64,000 bases of DNA from Ophiocordyceps camponoti-saundersi (nom. inval.) (lineage: Eukaryota > Ascomycota > Sordariomycetes > Hypocreales > Ophiocordycipitaceae). Position numbers and translations under genes: made by a program. Below, piece by piece: positions 1-13,157 of the stretch (the first letter of the stretch is position 1; each line of letters begins with the position of its first letter). The stretch spans positions 518,090-582,089 of the forward strand of contig PDHQ01000002.1 in assembly GCA_003339415.1 (NCBI GenBank), in the 5' to 3' direction. The notes under the pieces were generated by a model. That model ran no database searches. It was not told where the DNA came from and saw only the letters and a program-made list of their open reading frames with translations.

Positions 1-83
1 CTCTCTATGTGTGGTACATACCAGTATTATAATTTTATTGGTTGAATTTCTCCCCCGCCCGGGGGGGGGGGGGGGGGGGGGCG

Positions 84-124
<41 letters not shown>

Positions 125-2964
125 AAACACTGTCATCCGGATGCCATAACCCTTCTCCCCACCTCCCCCTATAATCGTTCCCCGGACATGCACCATGCAC
201 GACGACGAGAAGGATTCCGACCGTTGAGCATGTAGGATTACGCCACACGTCCAAGACGATCTCCGTCTTTTCTCCCTCCCCCCCCCGTCTCTCTCTTCAC
301 ATGAACAACGAATAGCATGAACCCCATTTCAGAATCGTGTCACAACACGCGTAAGCAAGCAAGCCATCTCCTCTCGTCCTCGGCATCCTACGAGAGAAAA
401 AAAAAAACGAAATCTTATAGTCAATGTTTCCTATTCGTCTTTGCTAGAGTCGTTTTATCTTACCCCCCCCCTTTCTTCCCACCCCTCCCTCCTCCTTTCA
501 CTTCCTTGTCGTCGATCTCACCTCGTCACTGTCACAGACACACACACTCGGTTCCCCCATCTCCCCGCGCATGAGAGTGGAAGAGAGAGAGGGGAGACGG
601 AAGAAGGATACGACCATGGCGTTGGCCTCTTCCAACCCTTTTTTTTTCTTCTCACCGTCCAACCGCGATACTATCCGGCCCTCCTTGTCTTGTCCATCTA
701 TTTATCTTTCCTCTGTGATTCTCTTCTTCAGTCTTGATGCATCTTTCTCCCGCACTCGCTTTTTTCTAATCCCTTCTCCTCGCTCTCTTACTTTCAACTT
801 GACCGACGTCGACACGTTCAGCATTGACGAGACATGACAAGTCGTCCACGTTTACAACACCTACCCCCCCCCCCCCCCCTTCAGCCACGTGGTCCCCCGT
901 CCGAGTCGCTCAACCTCTCCGTCAGAGGATCCCAGCCCCCTTCCCCCGCAAGGGAAAGAAAAGGCCCCATTCTCCTCCTACAGATTCCTTTCTTCAGCTC
1001 CCAATGACCTGAAACCCACAAGCTCGATGCAGACGCTCTCTTCCTGTAGACTGCCGCTCTTCTCCTCCCCCTCTTCCCTTCCCTTCCCACACACCCCCTT
1101 TTTTATGTCCTCGCTCTTCCCCTCATTCTTTTCGGTGCAACGGTGAAGTGACTGAGATTCCTCCTGTCCGTTGCACCATCTGATTTTTTTATCCTCCCCC
1201 CCTTTTGTATGTTATTAGGTATGTATGTATGTATGCACGCACGCACACGCACACACAACACACCCTCGCGATGGTAATCACGGGAAGAAAAAAAAAACGA
1301 GACAGTTATTTATTACCTGTTGAAAGAGGCAGGTAAGTAGTATGTAGAGGGAGGTGACGTGCTGCGTCCCAACCAGCAAAGTGAAGGATGTATCCGTAAG
1401 ATATGGATTGATAGACTGTATCCGTCCATATGTATATCCCACCTTAGAGCATTACCTTGCCATTCCTTCACACATGAACATACATACACATACGCATATA
1501 CATATGTAAGTCAAGTCAAAACATGACGAAACAGAGAAAAGAAAACCTCCCTCCGCACATCTCATCTCTATAAATGAACACAACAAAAAAAAATCCGGGA
1601 AGCAAGTATCTATCCTCGCATCTTCATAGGAGTATCTATCCATCTATCTTCATATCTCCTTCACATCTATCCAGACGTATCGACAAACAAGTCTTCACCC
1701 ATCACCCAACACTAACAAGCCAAAAATAGACCCTCCTCATCCACAACATCAACTCAAAGAATGCCGTATCACCCAATTGTAGAGAGGTAAGAAATAGTAA
1801 AGGGGACGACGACGAGCAGGCGGCCGTCAAACAAACCTTCGTACGACGTCGCCTAGCCAGAAATCGCGTGGCCCCAACCCCCCCATCGACTTTGACATGT
1901 CCCTTTCTTTGAACGCCCATACCCATTCACAGTCACATCACATAGAGAAAAAGAGAGAGAGAGAGATTGGTGAAAGAAACAAAGGGGAAAAGGGGGGGAA
2001 GGATGAGGAGGAGGAGCAGGAAAGGGTTCATCTGAAAGAGTAGTAGAAAAATAACAGCTATCCGAGGCTTATGCCAGCCGCCCAAAAGCCCAAAGGCCAT
2101 CCATCACCTCTCAGTATCATTCCTACTCTTTTCACTTTTTTCCACCGCCATGAGTAGACGATGTTGTTTTTATTTTTTCCCCCTTCTCATTCTGCCGCGG
2201 CCGACGCATCCAACCGCGTCCCTTCCCTTCCCTTCCCTTCCCTCCCCCCCTTTTGATCGAACCGGCCCAGTCACTGGACAGGTAAAATAAGACAACACCA
2301 TAAAAAATAAACCCCATATCATTTGCGGCTCGAGTCCCGATTACCACAAGCCCATTCCGTCACCGTCCATAGGAAGCCAATGACCCAATTGCCCTTCTCC
2401 CCGTGTCCGTCCAAACCCCCCCCTTGTCTAAAACTTTTTCTTGGAGCTACCGTCGCCCGCTCACCCCCCGTCCCTGCTGTGCCCGTTTCGTTTCGTTGTG
2501 CTCTTGCTGTGCTGGCCAAATCATGTGCTTAGTTTGGGAGGGGGGAAAAGCCGTTCCAGGGACGAGATATGTTTAAGAGGTGCATATGATATATATATGT
2601 GGAAAGAAAAAAAAGGTGGTTGAATAAATGAAAGAAATCATAAGAACAAAAGAAACACATTGCCCAAGCTGCATCATGTGTACAGGTGTGTGTGTGTGTG
2701 TGCGTGTGTCTCTGTCTGAGGCGTAAGGCGCTGCTGCTGCTGCTGCTGTGGCCAGAACAAAGGGGTCGGTCATGGCCGGCTGAGAGTGGCTGGGTCAGAA
2801 AGGGGGAAAAGAAAGAATAACAGAGAGAAAATGAAGCCAGGAAGAAAGAGAAGAAAAAAGGAGCGACGACTGGAGAGGGTATCTTTTCGCATTATCAAAT
2901 AGCAATCAAGGTTTTCCGCATCTGTTCCCAGGCATGTCGTGTCGTTCAAGTCGGATCATCCGTG
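1..2964. other. Non-coding, pyrimidine-rich region at window edge
   Basis: I see no convincing gene here. The plus strand is rich in C and T runs, with homopolymers and short CATA/TATG and CA/TG microsatellites, for example near 1215-1255 and 2687-2710. Open frames in this stretch are low-complexity and lack splice-supported extensions. The right part probably holds the 3' UTR of the minus-strand gene ending at 2965. Confidence 0.6.
61..122. repeat. Interrupted poly-G tract
   Basis: About 62 bases of almost pure G, interrupted at only two points. It could form G-quadruplexes. Its exact length may be an assembly estimate, since long homopolymers are hard to sequence. Confidence 0.9.
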
Positions 2965-4776
2965 TCACTTGCGAAAGCCCACCTTGTCGGCGATGCTCCT
3001 CCAAAAGTGTCCCTTGGCGTCCTCGCTGCGAGCCCGGGCCATGACGGCTGCCCGTTGCATCGGCCCGACAATGTCCTCGTCGCCGCGGCAGGGGAACTTG
3101 CCCTGGGCGTCCAGCGACTCGAGCATGCGCGGTACCGCGCTGGGGAGGCAGTCGTCCATGCGTCGCCAATCCAGGTCGGCGAGCACGTCGTCACTCGAGT
3201 GCAGCCGGCCCATGACCGGCACCGAGCTGCTGGACCGTCCTCGGCCCCGGCCCCGACTGTGGCTGCGGGAGGGGTTGCCCGAGTCGGGCGACGATCGGCT
3301 GTTTTGCCGGACCAGGTCGTCGAAGAAGCCCTTCCATCGGCGCTCCGTCTCGGCCCACTTGGCCTCCGTCAGGGCGTATATCTTGCTCGTCTGGCCGTAG
3401 TGCTCGCCCGTGCGGACCAGATGCTTGGTGTAGTTGACGCGCGCCGCTTCCCAATCGTCGCGGAACCGGCCCACCGTCTCGGCCGAGAGCGTGTCCAGCT
3501 CGTACGGTAAAGGCGTGATGGTGAAGTTGGCGTGGCCCAGGCGGTCCGACCACTCGTCGTGTTCCTGTAGCATGGCGGGTAGCGGGAGGGGCAACTCGGC
3601 CATCGTCGACGACGACACCTGCCGCAGCGAAGTCAACGACGGCCGGCTGCTGAGCGGTGGCGGTGACAAGCCTGCGGGCGCAGGGGCAACAGCCGGTGGT
3701 AGCGGCGGCGGCGCAGAGGCGGTCGCGGCGGCGGAGGAGGCGGCGGCGGCGGAGGCGGAGGCGGAGGCGGCGGTGGCGGCGGGCGTGGGCGCCACGGTGG
3801 GCGACTGGAGGGGCGACTCCTGGGGTGGCTTGCCGAGCGGATCGGTGAGGAGCGGAGGCAGCAGGGGCGTCGTGGCCATTGACCGGTTGCGCTCGAGGCT
3901 CGAGTGCTCCTCGGGCGTCATGTCGACGTGGGTAGATCCGCTCAGGTTGTCCGAGCTGTCGTAACAGGAAATGTTGGAGCAGGACGGCATGTCCGAAAGC
4001 CGCTCTGGCGTCGTCTGTTGGTTCGAGGCCGACAACGACGACGAGCGGCTCGATGGCCCGCGCGAAAAGACGTTCTCGAGGCTCAAATCGGTTAGAGGCG
4101 ACGAGACGGCATTTGCCCTTCGACTCGATCTCCAGCGCTTGATGGTAGGGAGGCGCGAGCCGATGCGCGAGGTTAGTCCCGCCAAGGGCGAGCTGCTGTC
4201 GACGGCGCGCTTCTTGTATTGCGAATCGGCTGCCGACTCGCCATCGCTGAAAAAGCCCATGTCGTAATCCAAGTCGAAATCATCCGGAGACAAGCCTTCA
4301 GAGCTGCTGCAATGTTGACATGGCGTGTCGCCTATTATAATTTTCGAGGGGTCATCAGCAAGAGACAGGGGGGGGTTGGGCGAGGGGTGTTGCGACTTAC
4401 ACAAACAGCTGTAAAGATCATTGTGCTCTGACGAGGCAGATGAAAAGGAACAAGCGTCTTCCTCAAAGCGTTCCATCGGGTCCTCTTTCACATCAGGTAG
4501 AAGACGTTTATCGAAGAGTTGTGCCGTCGGCGACGAAGGCGTTTCCGGAGCTGGCAGCTCGGGCGAGCTCGACATGTTCTGCAAAAGTCCACAAGGCGAC
4601 ACGATGGGCGTGACGGGAGATTCGGCATCCGACTCGGACGAATTGGCGGCACTCAAGACGTGTGAGAATTCGACGACGGCATCGGGGCTCGCCGGTGGGC
4701 ACTGCTGCCCGTCGAGTTTGCGGCGCTCTTGGACGAGCTGCGGCAGCAGTAACGGCTTAAGCTTCAGCGACGACAT
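2965..4776 (-). CDS. Ser/Pro-rich fungal protein of unknown function, 580 aa
   Basis: Two exons on the minus strand: 4776-4402 plus base 4401, then 4331-2965. The 69-bp intron (4332-4400) has a GTAAGT donor, a TGCTGATGAC branch region and a TAATAG acceptor. Its length is a multiple of three and it contains no stop, so the unspliced frame stays open (603 codons) and the intron is easily missed. The N-terminal and central parts are Ser/Pro-rich, with acidic patches (DDFDLDYDMGFF) and an Ala/Pro-rich stretch encoded by GCC repeats. The C-terminal 200 residues look ordered: FTITPLPYELDTLSAETVGR is followed by a Trp- and Arg-rich, probably helical region. It resembles hypocrealean proteins annotated only by Ser/Pro content. 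No catalytic motif or membrane segment is visible. Function unknown, perhaps a regulatory scaffold. Confidence 0.8.
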   Translation of the reverse strand: MSSLKLKPLLLPQLVQERRKLDGQQCPPASPDAVVEFSHVLSAANSSESDAESPVTPIVSPCGLLQNMSSSPELPAPETPSSPTAQLFDKRLLPDVKEDPMERFEEDACSFSSASSEHNDLYSCLCKSQHPSPNPPLSLADDPSKIIIGDTPCQHCSSSEGLSPDDFDLDYDMGFFSDGESAADSQYKKRAVDSSSPLAGLTSRIGSRLPTIKRWRSSRRANAVSSPLTDLSLENVFSRGPSSRSSSLSASNQQTTPERLSDMPSCSNISCYDSSDNLSGSTHVDMTPEEHSSLERNRSMATTPLLPPLLTDPLGKPPQESPLQSPTVAPTPAATAASASASAAAASSAAATASAPPPLPPAVAPAPAGLSPPPLSSRPSLTSLRQVSSSTMAELPLPLPAMLQEHDEWSDRLGHANFTITPLPYELDTLSAETVGRFRDDWEAARVNYTKHLVRTGEHYGQTSKIYALTEAKWAETERRWKGFFDDLVRQNSRSSPDSGNPSRSHSRGRGRGRSSSSVPVMGRLHSSDDVLADLDWRRMDDCLPSAVPRMLESLDAQGKFPCRGDEDIVGPMQRAAVMARARSEDAKGHFWRSIADKVGFRK

Positions 4777-4899
4777 GCCTCGCGAAGGCGACGTAGCTTC
4801 GGCCGGGCAACTGAAGCCGGCAGAGACGGGGGTGATGAGCGCAGTTCGAGTTGGGCGGCGAGGAGCTCAAGGTAGAAAGATATTGGGATATCGCAGGAA

Positions 4900-5073
<174 letters not shown>

Positions 5074-8000
5074 GAGGGCAGCAGTAGCTACATACAAAAA
5101 GGTGACCGGCCGGGGGGGGTGGTCCTGCTGTGCACTGCTGCTGCTGCACTGTAGCGGGAAACAAACAGCAGCGCCTCGCTGGAGGACGGTGGTTGGGTGG
5201 GGTGGGGGGTGGAGGGTGTGGGCATCGCAACAAGGGTGGGGGGGGAAGGGAAAGGGCCTACCGTGCTGTACCGGTCTGTTCCGCGCCGCCCCTCCAGCAA
5301 GTCTAGGGCACACAGCGTAGCGGCAAGACGTGTGTGTGGCAGCGCCTCAGGAGGGTGGGGAGAAGGCAGAGGCGGGGGGGGGGGGCGTGAGAAGGTGACG
5401 GCTCAGAGCCTCCGGCAGGCCAGCGGAAGAATCGATGAAGCTGCTGGTATGAATGTACAGGCTACTCTACCAGTACTCGCTCAAGGACCGACTCCGGCAC
5501 GAGTCTCTTAGTATCTGCCAGGTTCTCGTTCCCCGGTGCTCGGTGGATGCAGACGCAGGCGGCGTGGAGCGACTTAGCGCCAAAGTTGCCCTTTGGTCTG
5601 CCCGGGGCCCCTGTGTGTCCCGTGTACGAATACGACCCGAGGGGAGCCCGTACAGCGCCCAGCGAGTTCCGCGGCGGAAGTGACCTGGGATAGCCGTCGC
5701 TCGCCGGGTAGCGGTACATCCGTCCACGAGAGCCCAGTCACTGCGGAAGAGAAGAAAAGAAAAAGGGCTTCAAGGAGAGGTGACGTTGATTTCGAGGCTA
5801 GCAGCACAGGCCGCACAGATGGCCTGTAAACAGGGGAGGGAGGACATGAAAAAAGATCACAAAGGTTGGGACCATGACCCTTTTTTTGTGTTGTTTTTTT
5901 TTATCCCTCTTAACCTCTCAGGGCTCTCAGCAAGACATCAGGGCCAGAACCCCCCCACTTGAGTTCTGGCGCGGCCCTTCCATTTCCATGACCCCAGTGT
6001 CTGACAAAGCTCGTCGCAGCCCGAGATCCAGCATAGAAGGGAAGAAAAATCGTCAATATCCATTTCCGCCAAGCATGCAGACACCGTCGGGATTGAGACA
6101 GCGGGGAGCAGCGATAAGTCAGACTTGCCATATCTGTGTAATAGATATGCTCATACATACTGTACATACATATGCATGTAAATGTGTATGTATGTACGGA
6201 TTATGTGTGCGTACAATTGCATACTACCTTTATTACAGACCTTATACGGTATGCGTTTACTGCATGACTTGACTTGTATGTAAGTGTACCAGGTATGTAG
6301 CTTATATGCATGTATGCACATATGCATAAGGCTCTTTATATGTGTAATTGCATACATGTGTGTACGGCGCTGTACGCACATCTTCCATGGTTACAATCTA
6401 TGGGCTCGGCCTCCTGCAAGTTGGGCGCCAAGCTGCGGCGACTCGACAGGCGCCAACAAGGACACTCGCCGATTATCTCAAGCCAGGGCGATCAGGATGC
6501 GTTTTCTGACTGAGGACGCATTTCGCCGCAATCTGGTGGCTTTTCCGGGGAAGAGAGGGGGGCATCAAAGGACGGCGAACGCCGGCCACGTGCCGAGCAG
6601 ACATACTACATATGTATGTCTGCTTCCGCATGACGAGATATCATGATGCTCGCCAAGCTGGAAAAGAAGCCAACTCGCTGACGCGACAGGGCCGGGGAGG
6701 GAAAGCGAGAAAAAAATCAACTAACAGCTGTATGCAATTGAGCCAAGACCGATTACGATCGATGCCCAGAAGTTGTCCCCGGGTCGGCATACAACAATAC
6801 TGCATCGCTCAACGCCCCCCCCCCGGGATTCTCCCCCTGTATCTTCATCCTGACCGAGGTGGAAATATGTGTACGTGATTGGGAAAGCCGAGAGTAGGCA
6901 AATTAATCACATGTCTAAATGCATTACGGTATAGAGAGACTTGATGGGTAGTAATGGGCCTTGTCTGTGTCCTCTGCCGTCCGTTTTCCACATCGGTTTT
7001 TCTCGTCCGACCATGGGTTGTTCTTCTTTTCTTGTTGTTGTTTACGTGTCAAGCATCTGTAGCAGAGTAAATGTTAGTAGTAAAAGCAAGTTTTGTTTAC
7101 ATACGGCTGCGTCTTTTTTTTTCTGTTTTTTCTTTGTCCTCTCTCCTGGGTCTTGGACGCTGCTGCCCTAGGAGACGGCCATAGTCTGTCAACGGTCAGT
7201 TAACACTCGACAATGCATTACGCTACATCTTGTATATTCGCACGCACACCTTTATATCCGTACATGCTTATATACATACATACATACGTTGGTACGGATA
7301 CACGCGCCTTATTATAGATGGCCTAGGATGGGCATTGGTAATGGTAGAGTACATATGTATGTACGTCCGTACGGACTACTATGTGTGTGTAAGATTGCTT
7401 GGTTGTATGTCATTCCGTCTTTTGCCAGCAAAAGAAAGTCATATCTGTCTGTCATCATATTACAACAAGCACACGCATACTCTAGCGAATTCCGTCGAAA
7501 CAAATCGACCCGCGGGGAAATCGGGGAAGCCTGAAACAAGAATGATGAAAGCCAGCTCGGCATTCAAAATCTTCTGAATATGTATTTGCATATGTACATA
7601 CATAAGCGGGAAGCACATGCTTCATCATGGCTTTGCTTTGGCGAGACCCAAGGTTGTTGAGGACGGGGATCTGGAACTGTAGTGTTGGGTGGGGTGTAGG
7701 GTAGGATCTTGTTTCTTTTCTTTTTTTTCTCTCTGCTTTCTTTTTCGCGTGCTGTTCCTTGCTGTTAATCCATGGCGCATCAGCATGGTTCCCACCCCCT
7801 TTTCTCCTGCAAGCGTTCGCATGGGCCTCTGATCGCGATTCGCTTCTACAGATACCCGGGCCATGAATCTTTTCAAAGCAGGAATCGGCCTTCAAAAGGG
7901 CTCGGATCGACAATTTCGCGCTTATCCCGCGGCTCGGCCCGGTATGGCGTGACGAGTAGAAAGCTGCGCCGGGGGACGGACTCGGGGAGGGGTTGCACGG

Positions 8001-10327
8001 CAGCTTCTGGTCTACAGACAGACATACATATGTATGTACATACATACATACATGTACTCGTCGGATGGAAGACGGATGGACTTTGCCATGGGGATAACGT
8101 GTACTGTATGTATGATGTATGTATCCGTACATGCACGTGTGAGGCCGGTTGGTAACTAAACCACTTATAGTTGCCATCGCCGTCTATCGTCGATTGCAAT
8201 AAGCAACCGCCTCTTCTCCCTTTCTGCCCTCGGTGCAACAGATAAGGCACGGCCAAGGTGGTCCCGAAGTCGTCGCACCCGTCGGAGAAGCTGCTGCCTC
8301 GGGGTGCCGTCCCGGAACACGGGGGCGGCTTCTATCGGAGCGGCCCGGACTGGCACCGGCGAAGTATGTATGTATGTACATACGTGTATATGCACCAATT
8401 CGGGTGATACTGCGTCTCTTGTCAAAAGCAGATGGGTTCTACCCTAGGTGTTAGAGGTATGTATGTATGTAGGATGGCAACATGCGATGCCTTGTATCTT
8501 CTATTTGCAATCTATATCCGTCCATACCTACACAAGATACATATGTATGTACGGACGTATGTATGAGTATGTATGTATGTTACTGCACACATACATACAT
8601 AGTATGTGCATACTATCTGCGTCTACTATCTTCTCCCCCTCTCATCAACAGTATGTACATGCGGATTGTAGGAGGGACTGAGGGAAGGGATGGGTCTTTT
8701 TGCCGCCGCACATCTTCGTGCCTTGCATTAGTTCGCACTCGGCGATACAGGCCGAGTCGACTCCACTCAGCGGCTGTCGGCGAAGTCGGTCGCTCATGTC
8801 GATGGTTTGTTGGACTCGGATGTTTGCCTGACAATCTGGGGGGGGAGGGGCGTGTCACACATGTGCTATGTTGGTTGTATCCCTTTTGCCAGTCCGTCGC
8901 GCCAACGGGTTGCACGGGTATTGCCGTCCGTGTCCGCTCCAACGAACATTTCGTTCCCTCTCTCTCTCTCTCTCTGTCTGGTGCTTGGTGCTGTTCACAT
9001 GTTTGAATAGGTTCAAGATGTTGATAGGGCTTACCATGTGGTATGATGATGGCTGCTTGCGCCGGGGATTGGAACGGGGTGAGCTGCATGCCTAGGCACG
9101 GCGGGCGGATTGATTCTGACCAAGTAGCCCGCCTGTACCTGGTACTGGTAGTATCCGCACCCGCCCCAAAATACAGTGTCAATATCCGTCGCGGTAGACT
9201 ATGATATAGGGTTGTTGTCTGCGACAACCAACAAGGACCAGGCCCCCGTCAGAGAACAACAGCCGAAGTCGACTGCCATGTTTTTTTTTTCTTAAATTCT
9301 GACATACGGAGAAGCAAAGAGAAAAATCTCTTCACAAGAGCCATCCACTTTGAATCGAATCGTACGGCGATCAGCCAGCTCCACACCACCTCTCGTGTTG
9401 TTGTTTTTCCTTGGTTGGAGTTCTTCCGGCATCGCCTTCGGAACAATGAAGTATTGCCATGGATTTTCCGAGAGACGAAGAAAAGGATAGAAGATGGGCA
9501 GAAAAAAGAAAGACGAAGAAGACGGAGATTCACCGCGTTTTCATCGATGCATCATGGTCAAGATGGTCTGCTGTGACTGTCTCACTCACACACAGCATTG
9601 ACTTGTGCCGGGGCCTGTTACGACAGATGATGGACGCGTTTTCTTTCTTGGGCCGTGCTCGTGTGTCATACTCATACTCATAATCCGTACACTCATACTC
9701 GTACTCATACACACACACACATACACACACGCACACGTCTCCCCCGACCAGATGGTTGTACAAATACACATGTACGGATATGCCTGTATCCGTAAACATC
9801 TCTGATCCGATCGGCGTCGTCTTCCATCCTCAACCTTGGCCGCAAACGTCTATATCTATACGTATGTATGTATAAATGGCATGATACCACGAAGCTCCGC
9901 CTCTTTCGAAAACCCTCAATTCAGCCACTCGGCCTCCCTCCCCATCTCTCCGGCTCTCGAGTCCGTTCATCGCCCACCCCGGACGGAGAGTAAAACGGAT
10001 CTTATATCGTATGTTTGTACGTCCGTACGTACATAGCCGTACGTTGTATGTACAGATTATATATCTATGTACTCCTGTCCGTACACTCACCGGAGATGGG
10101 ATGCGAATGAAACAAGAAAAGAAAACAAAACATTGAGAAACATGGGGTCAGGCTACCATGGATAACAGGGCCGCCGGAGAGCCGCTTCACCACCTCACCG
10201 CAAGAAAGGGAAACGAAGGAAAAAAAAGAGAGACACGGGGAAATAAGAAGAGAAGCGCCTCCCCAAATGGTTAGAGAGATGCACGTTCGGATACATATGT
10301 ATGCACGAACCTGTTGCTGCTGTCCTC

Positions 10328-10437
10328 GTGAGTGAGTGAGTGAGTGAGTGAGTGAGTGGGTAAGCGAGCGAGTGAGTGAGTGAGTGAGTGAGTGAGAGAG
10401 ACAGAGGGAGCGTGTGTGTGTGTGTGTGTGTGTGTGT
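10328..10437. repeat. GTGA tetranucleotide array followed by GT array
   Basis: About 70 bases of GTGA units with a few substitutions, then a GA-rich linker and about 27 bases of GT repeats. It is a compound microsatellite in the gene desert. Confidence 0.9.
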
Positions 10438-13157
10438 CTGCGGCGGCGGCAATATACAGCCCAAGCTCCGACCCGACGGGCGTCGTGTGGCGGATGCTAA
10501 TTCGTCCGCCTCACAATCCCGTTTGCTCGCCTCCCCAGACTCTTCTCTTGTCCCCTTGATATTAAGTACATACATACGTACATATGTACGGATATATCAA
10601 CCATATTTTCCTCGCTACAGTTTCCCCCTCTCCCCCCTTGCAAATCGTAGCATCTCAAGGGCCCCTATCTAAACAGTCGGCCAATACGGGCAGAGCACAC
10701 ACATGTGCAAAGTCTACTGGACTACGTACGGATACGTGGATGTTGTTATTTGCTGTTGTTACACCATGCTTTTCTTCCCTCTTCACCCGTTCGTTTGCCA
10801 AAATCATCTAAACTGGCTAATAAGGCATCTACGTATCTCCCTTTCCTCTTACCATCAGGTCTGAGACCAAGAGGAGAAGAGGAAAAATTCTACTGACCTG
10901 ACCTGACTTGGACTGGACTGGACTGGTTTCCAACAGCTAGCTAACTAACTAACTATCCGTACTTCGCCTCTCCTCTCCTCTCCTCTGTCCATCAGCGGAA
11001 GCAACTTACATACACATTCCCACCAGCGAATAGTAGAAAAGACAAACGAAGCAAAGCAGCAACGTTTCCTTTTCTCAACGCCCCCTTGTTCCTGGCCCTG
11101 AAGCACAGCCCAACTAACAAACCTGAGGCCGCCATCGTCAGCGGACAGGGGTTGGTGTTGGTTCGCTTGTGGCTGACATGGAGGGGTCTCTCTCCTTTCT
11201 CGCGTCAACTTGCGATCTAATCCCTTTTACCGATCGAGGGGGGGGAAACATCGATAGTCGAGTTTCCTTGCTAATCGCGTGTCGAGGCGTTCTTTTTTCT
11301 TCTCTCTCTTTCTTTTTCACTTCCTTTCGATGAGGCCTCGAGGCCGCTGTCCATGTTTAGATGACTCGTCTTGCATGGAGAAACGGAGCCAAGGTGAAAC
11401 CGTATAGACATTGTATCTCCTGGCCTGCTGCATCCCTATTGCTCTGAAGGATTCAGGCATCACCCCAGGCAGCACGTCTTGAAGGATTCATCGTAAGCTG
11501 TTGCTCGAGGCCGTTTGAACTTTTGCGCGCGCGGATTCACCCCGAACACGTGTGAAGGGGGGGGGGGGTTCACGGAACATGTGTAGTTGAGCTGCGCACC
11601 TCATCATCGTTTACTGATCTTACTGGCTCCCCATTACTACGTACGTACGTCCTTTGTCGTCATTTTACCTTTTCTGCTGTCAGCAGCCACATTGACTATT
11701 GTTTCTGATAACGTGAGCCAGCCGCAAGGGTGTCTTTGCTTCTTCCCGAACCTGTTTATGTTGGTTTGGTACAAGTTTAAGGGGAGAGGGGGAGTGTTCG
11801 TCAGAGATCTGTAGATGTGAGTCTATATATAGGTTGTCTACATATATATTGACGTGAGTGCAAGCTGACGGGAAAAAGCCAGCTCAGATATGGTTTGTAA
11901 AGACTGTTCGGTGCCGCTCGCAAAATGAGTCTTCACGTATTGGGGAAAGTGATAATGGTGACGGTGACGGAGATGGCCGTAGCTACTGAAGACGAGATGG
12001 ACGACGATATTGATAGTCTTGAAGAAACCTGTACGTGCGAAACTTGAACCGTCTTGAACAAGAACTTCGTCAGATCAAGCCAGAAAAAAGGGTCCAACGA
12101 GATCAGAGGCATGGGAGGCGTCAAGTGCCATACGGCGGCTCGGCCGGAGGATGCGACCGCGTCGTCTTCGCTGCAAGCCACCCGGGGAAGACATTGCGGT
12201 TGAATGACATCTGAGGGGCATGAAGTTGAAGAAGGTCTCGGACAATCAGGCGTTGATGTCTCGATGTAGGGGTTCAGTTGAGAGGACATACATACATACA
12301 TACATACATATCTGTATTCGAATCCGTAGAGCAGACGTGCCTGTATCATATGTATTTACTCGTGTAACCCGTGCCGTACATACATACACGGCTCTGCACT
12401 GACCGGACCCTCCGGAGGTGCCGGTCCAGACTACGGGACGAAGCAAGGCTCGGGGAAGCAGACGCGAAACTACAATAACAAGTCTTCACGAGGCAGTTCT
12501 GGCGAAAGAAAGAAACATGGTAGTCGTGAGGGTTAAGCAGGGTTTGATAACTCGACTTTTGATCTGTATCAGACGACGGGAATCATAGGGGTAGACGTAT
12601 GTATATACGTATTATCCAACTGAAACAGGTTTACATTCAAGTGTTTCCATCCTCGTCAGTCAAGAAGCAGCGAGGCATACTCCGTATCTGCCCTAGCAAA
12701 CGATGGTCGACTTGGAGGAACGGTGAGAGATCAATCTGGTGTGTCACGCTGTCTGTCAACAGCCCTGTCAGCCGCACCTGATTTTGCCCGCCACACCCTC
12801 CCACGACGATCGACGATTGCTACCGAGTATGGGATGGACCTTAGAGTCTGTTCAAGTTTAGACTTTAAAGAAAAACAAGCTTGATAGACAGGCATCTATG
12901 ACGTATCTCGGAAAACCTCTTCCCCCTCCCCCCCCCTTTTTGCCACCAGTTTTTTGTAATACCATTGTCCCCAGAGCTTTGCAGCCGTCTGCAAGCTGAC
13001 GTCTTTTCGTTGCCTCTCTGTCTTGAAGAAATTATTTCACCAAGTCTCAGTGAAAGACGAAGAAAAAATAACTACAGGCAAAAGAAAGAAGGCAGGGGAG
13101 TAAAAAAGAAGAAGAACAAGCCCATGATTGTCTCAGAATCACCACGGAATTACCAAG

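Noticed and set aside
7482..8177. 231-codon minus-strand open frame in the gene desert
   Set aside because: Tyr/Met/His-rich translation of CATA arrays, with low-complexity Lys tracts; no conserved-looking core.
8613..9227. 204-codon minus-strand open frame
   Set aside because: Includes a GA-repeat Arg-Glu run, has no domain and shows no supporting splice or start context.
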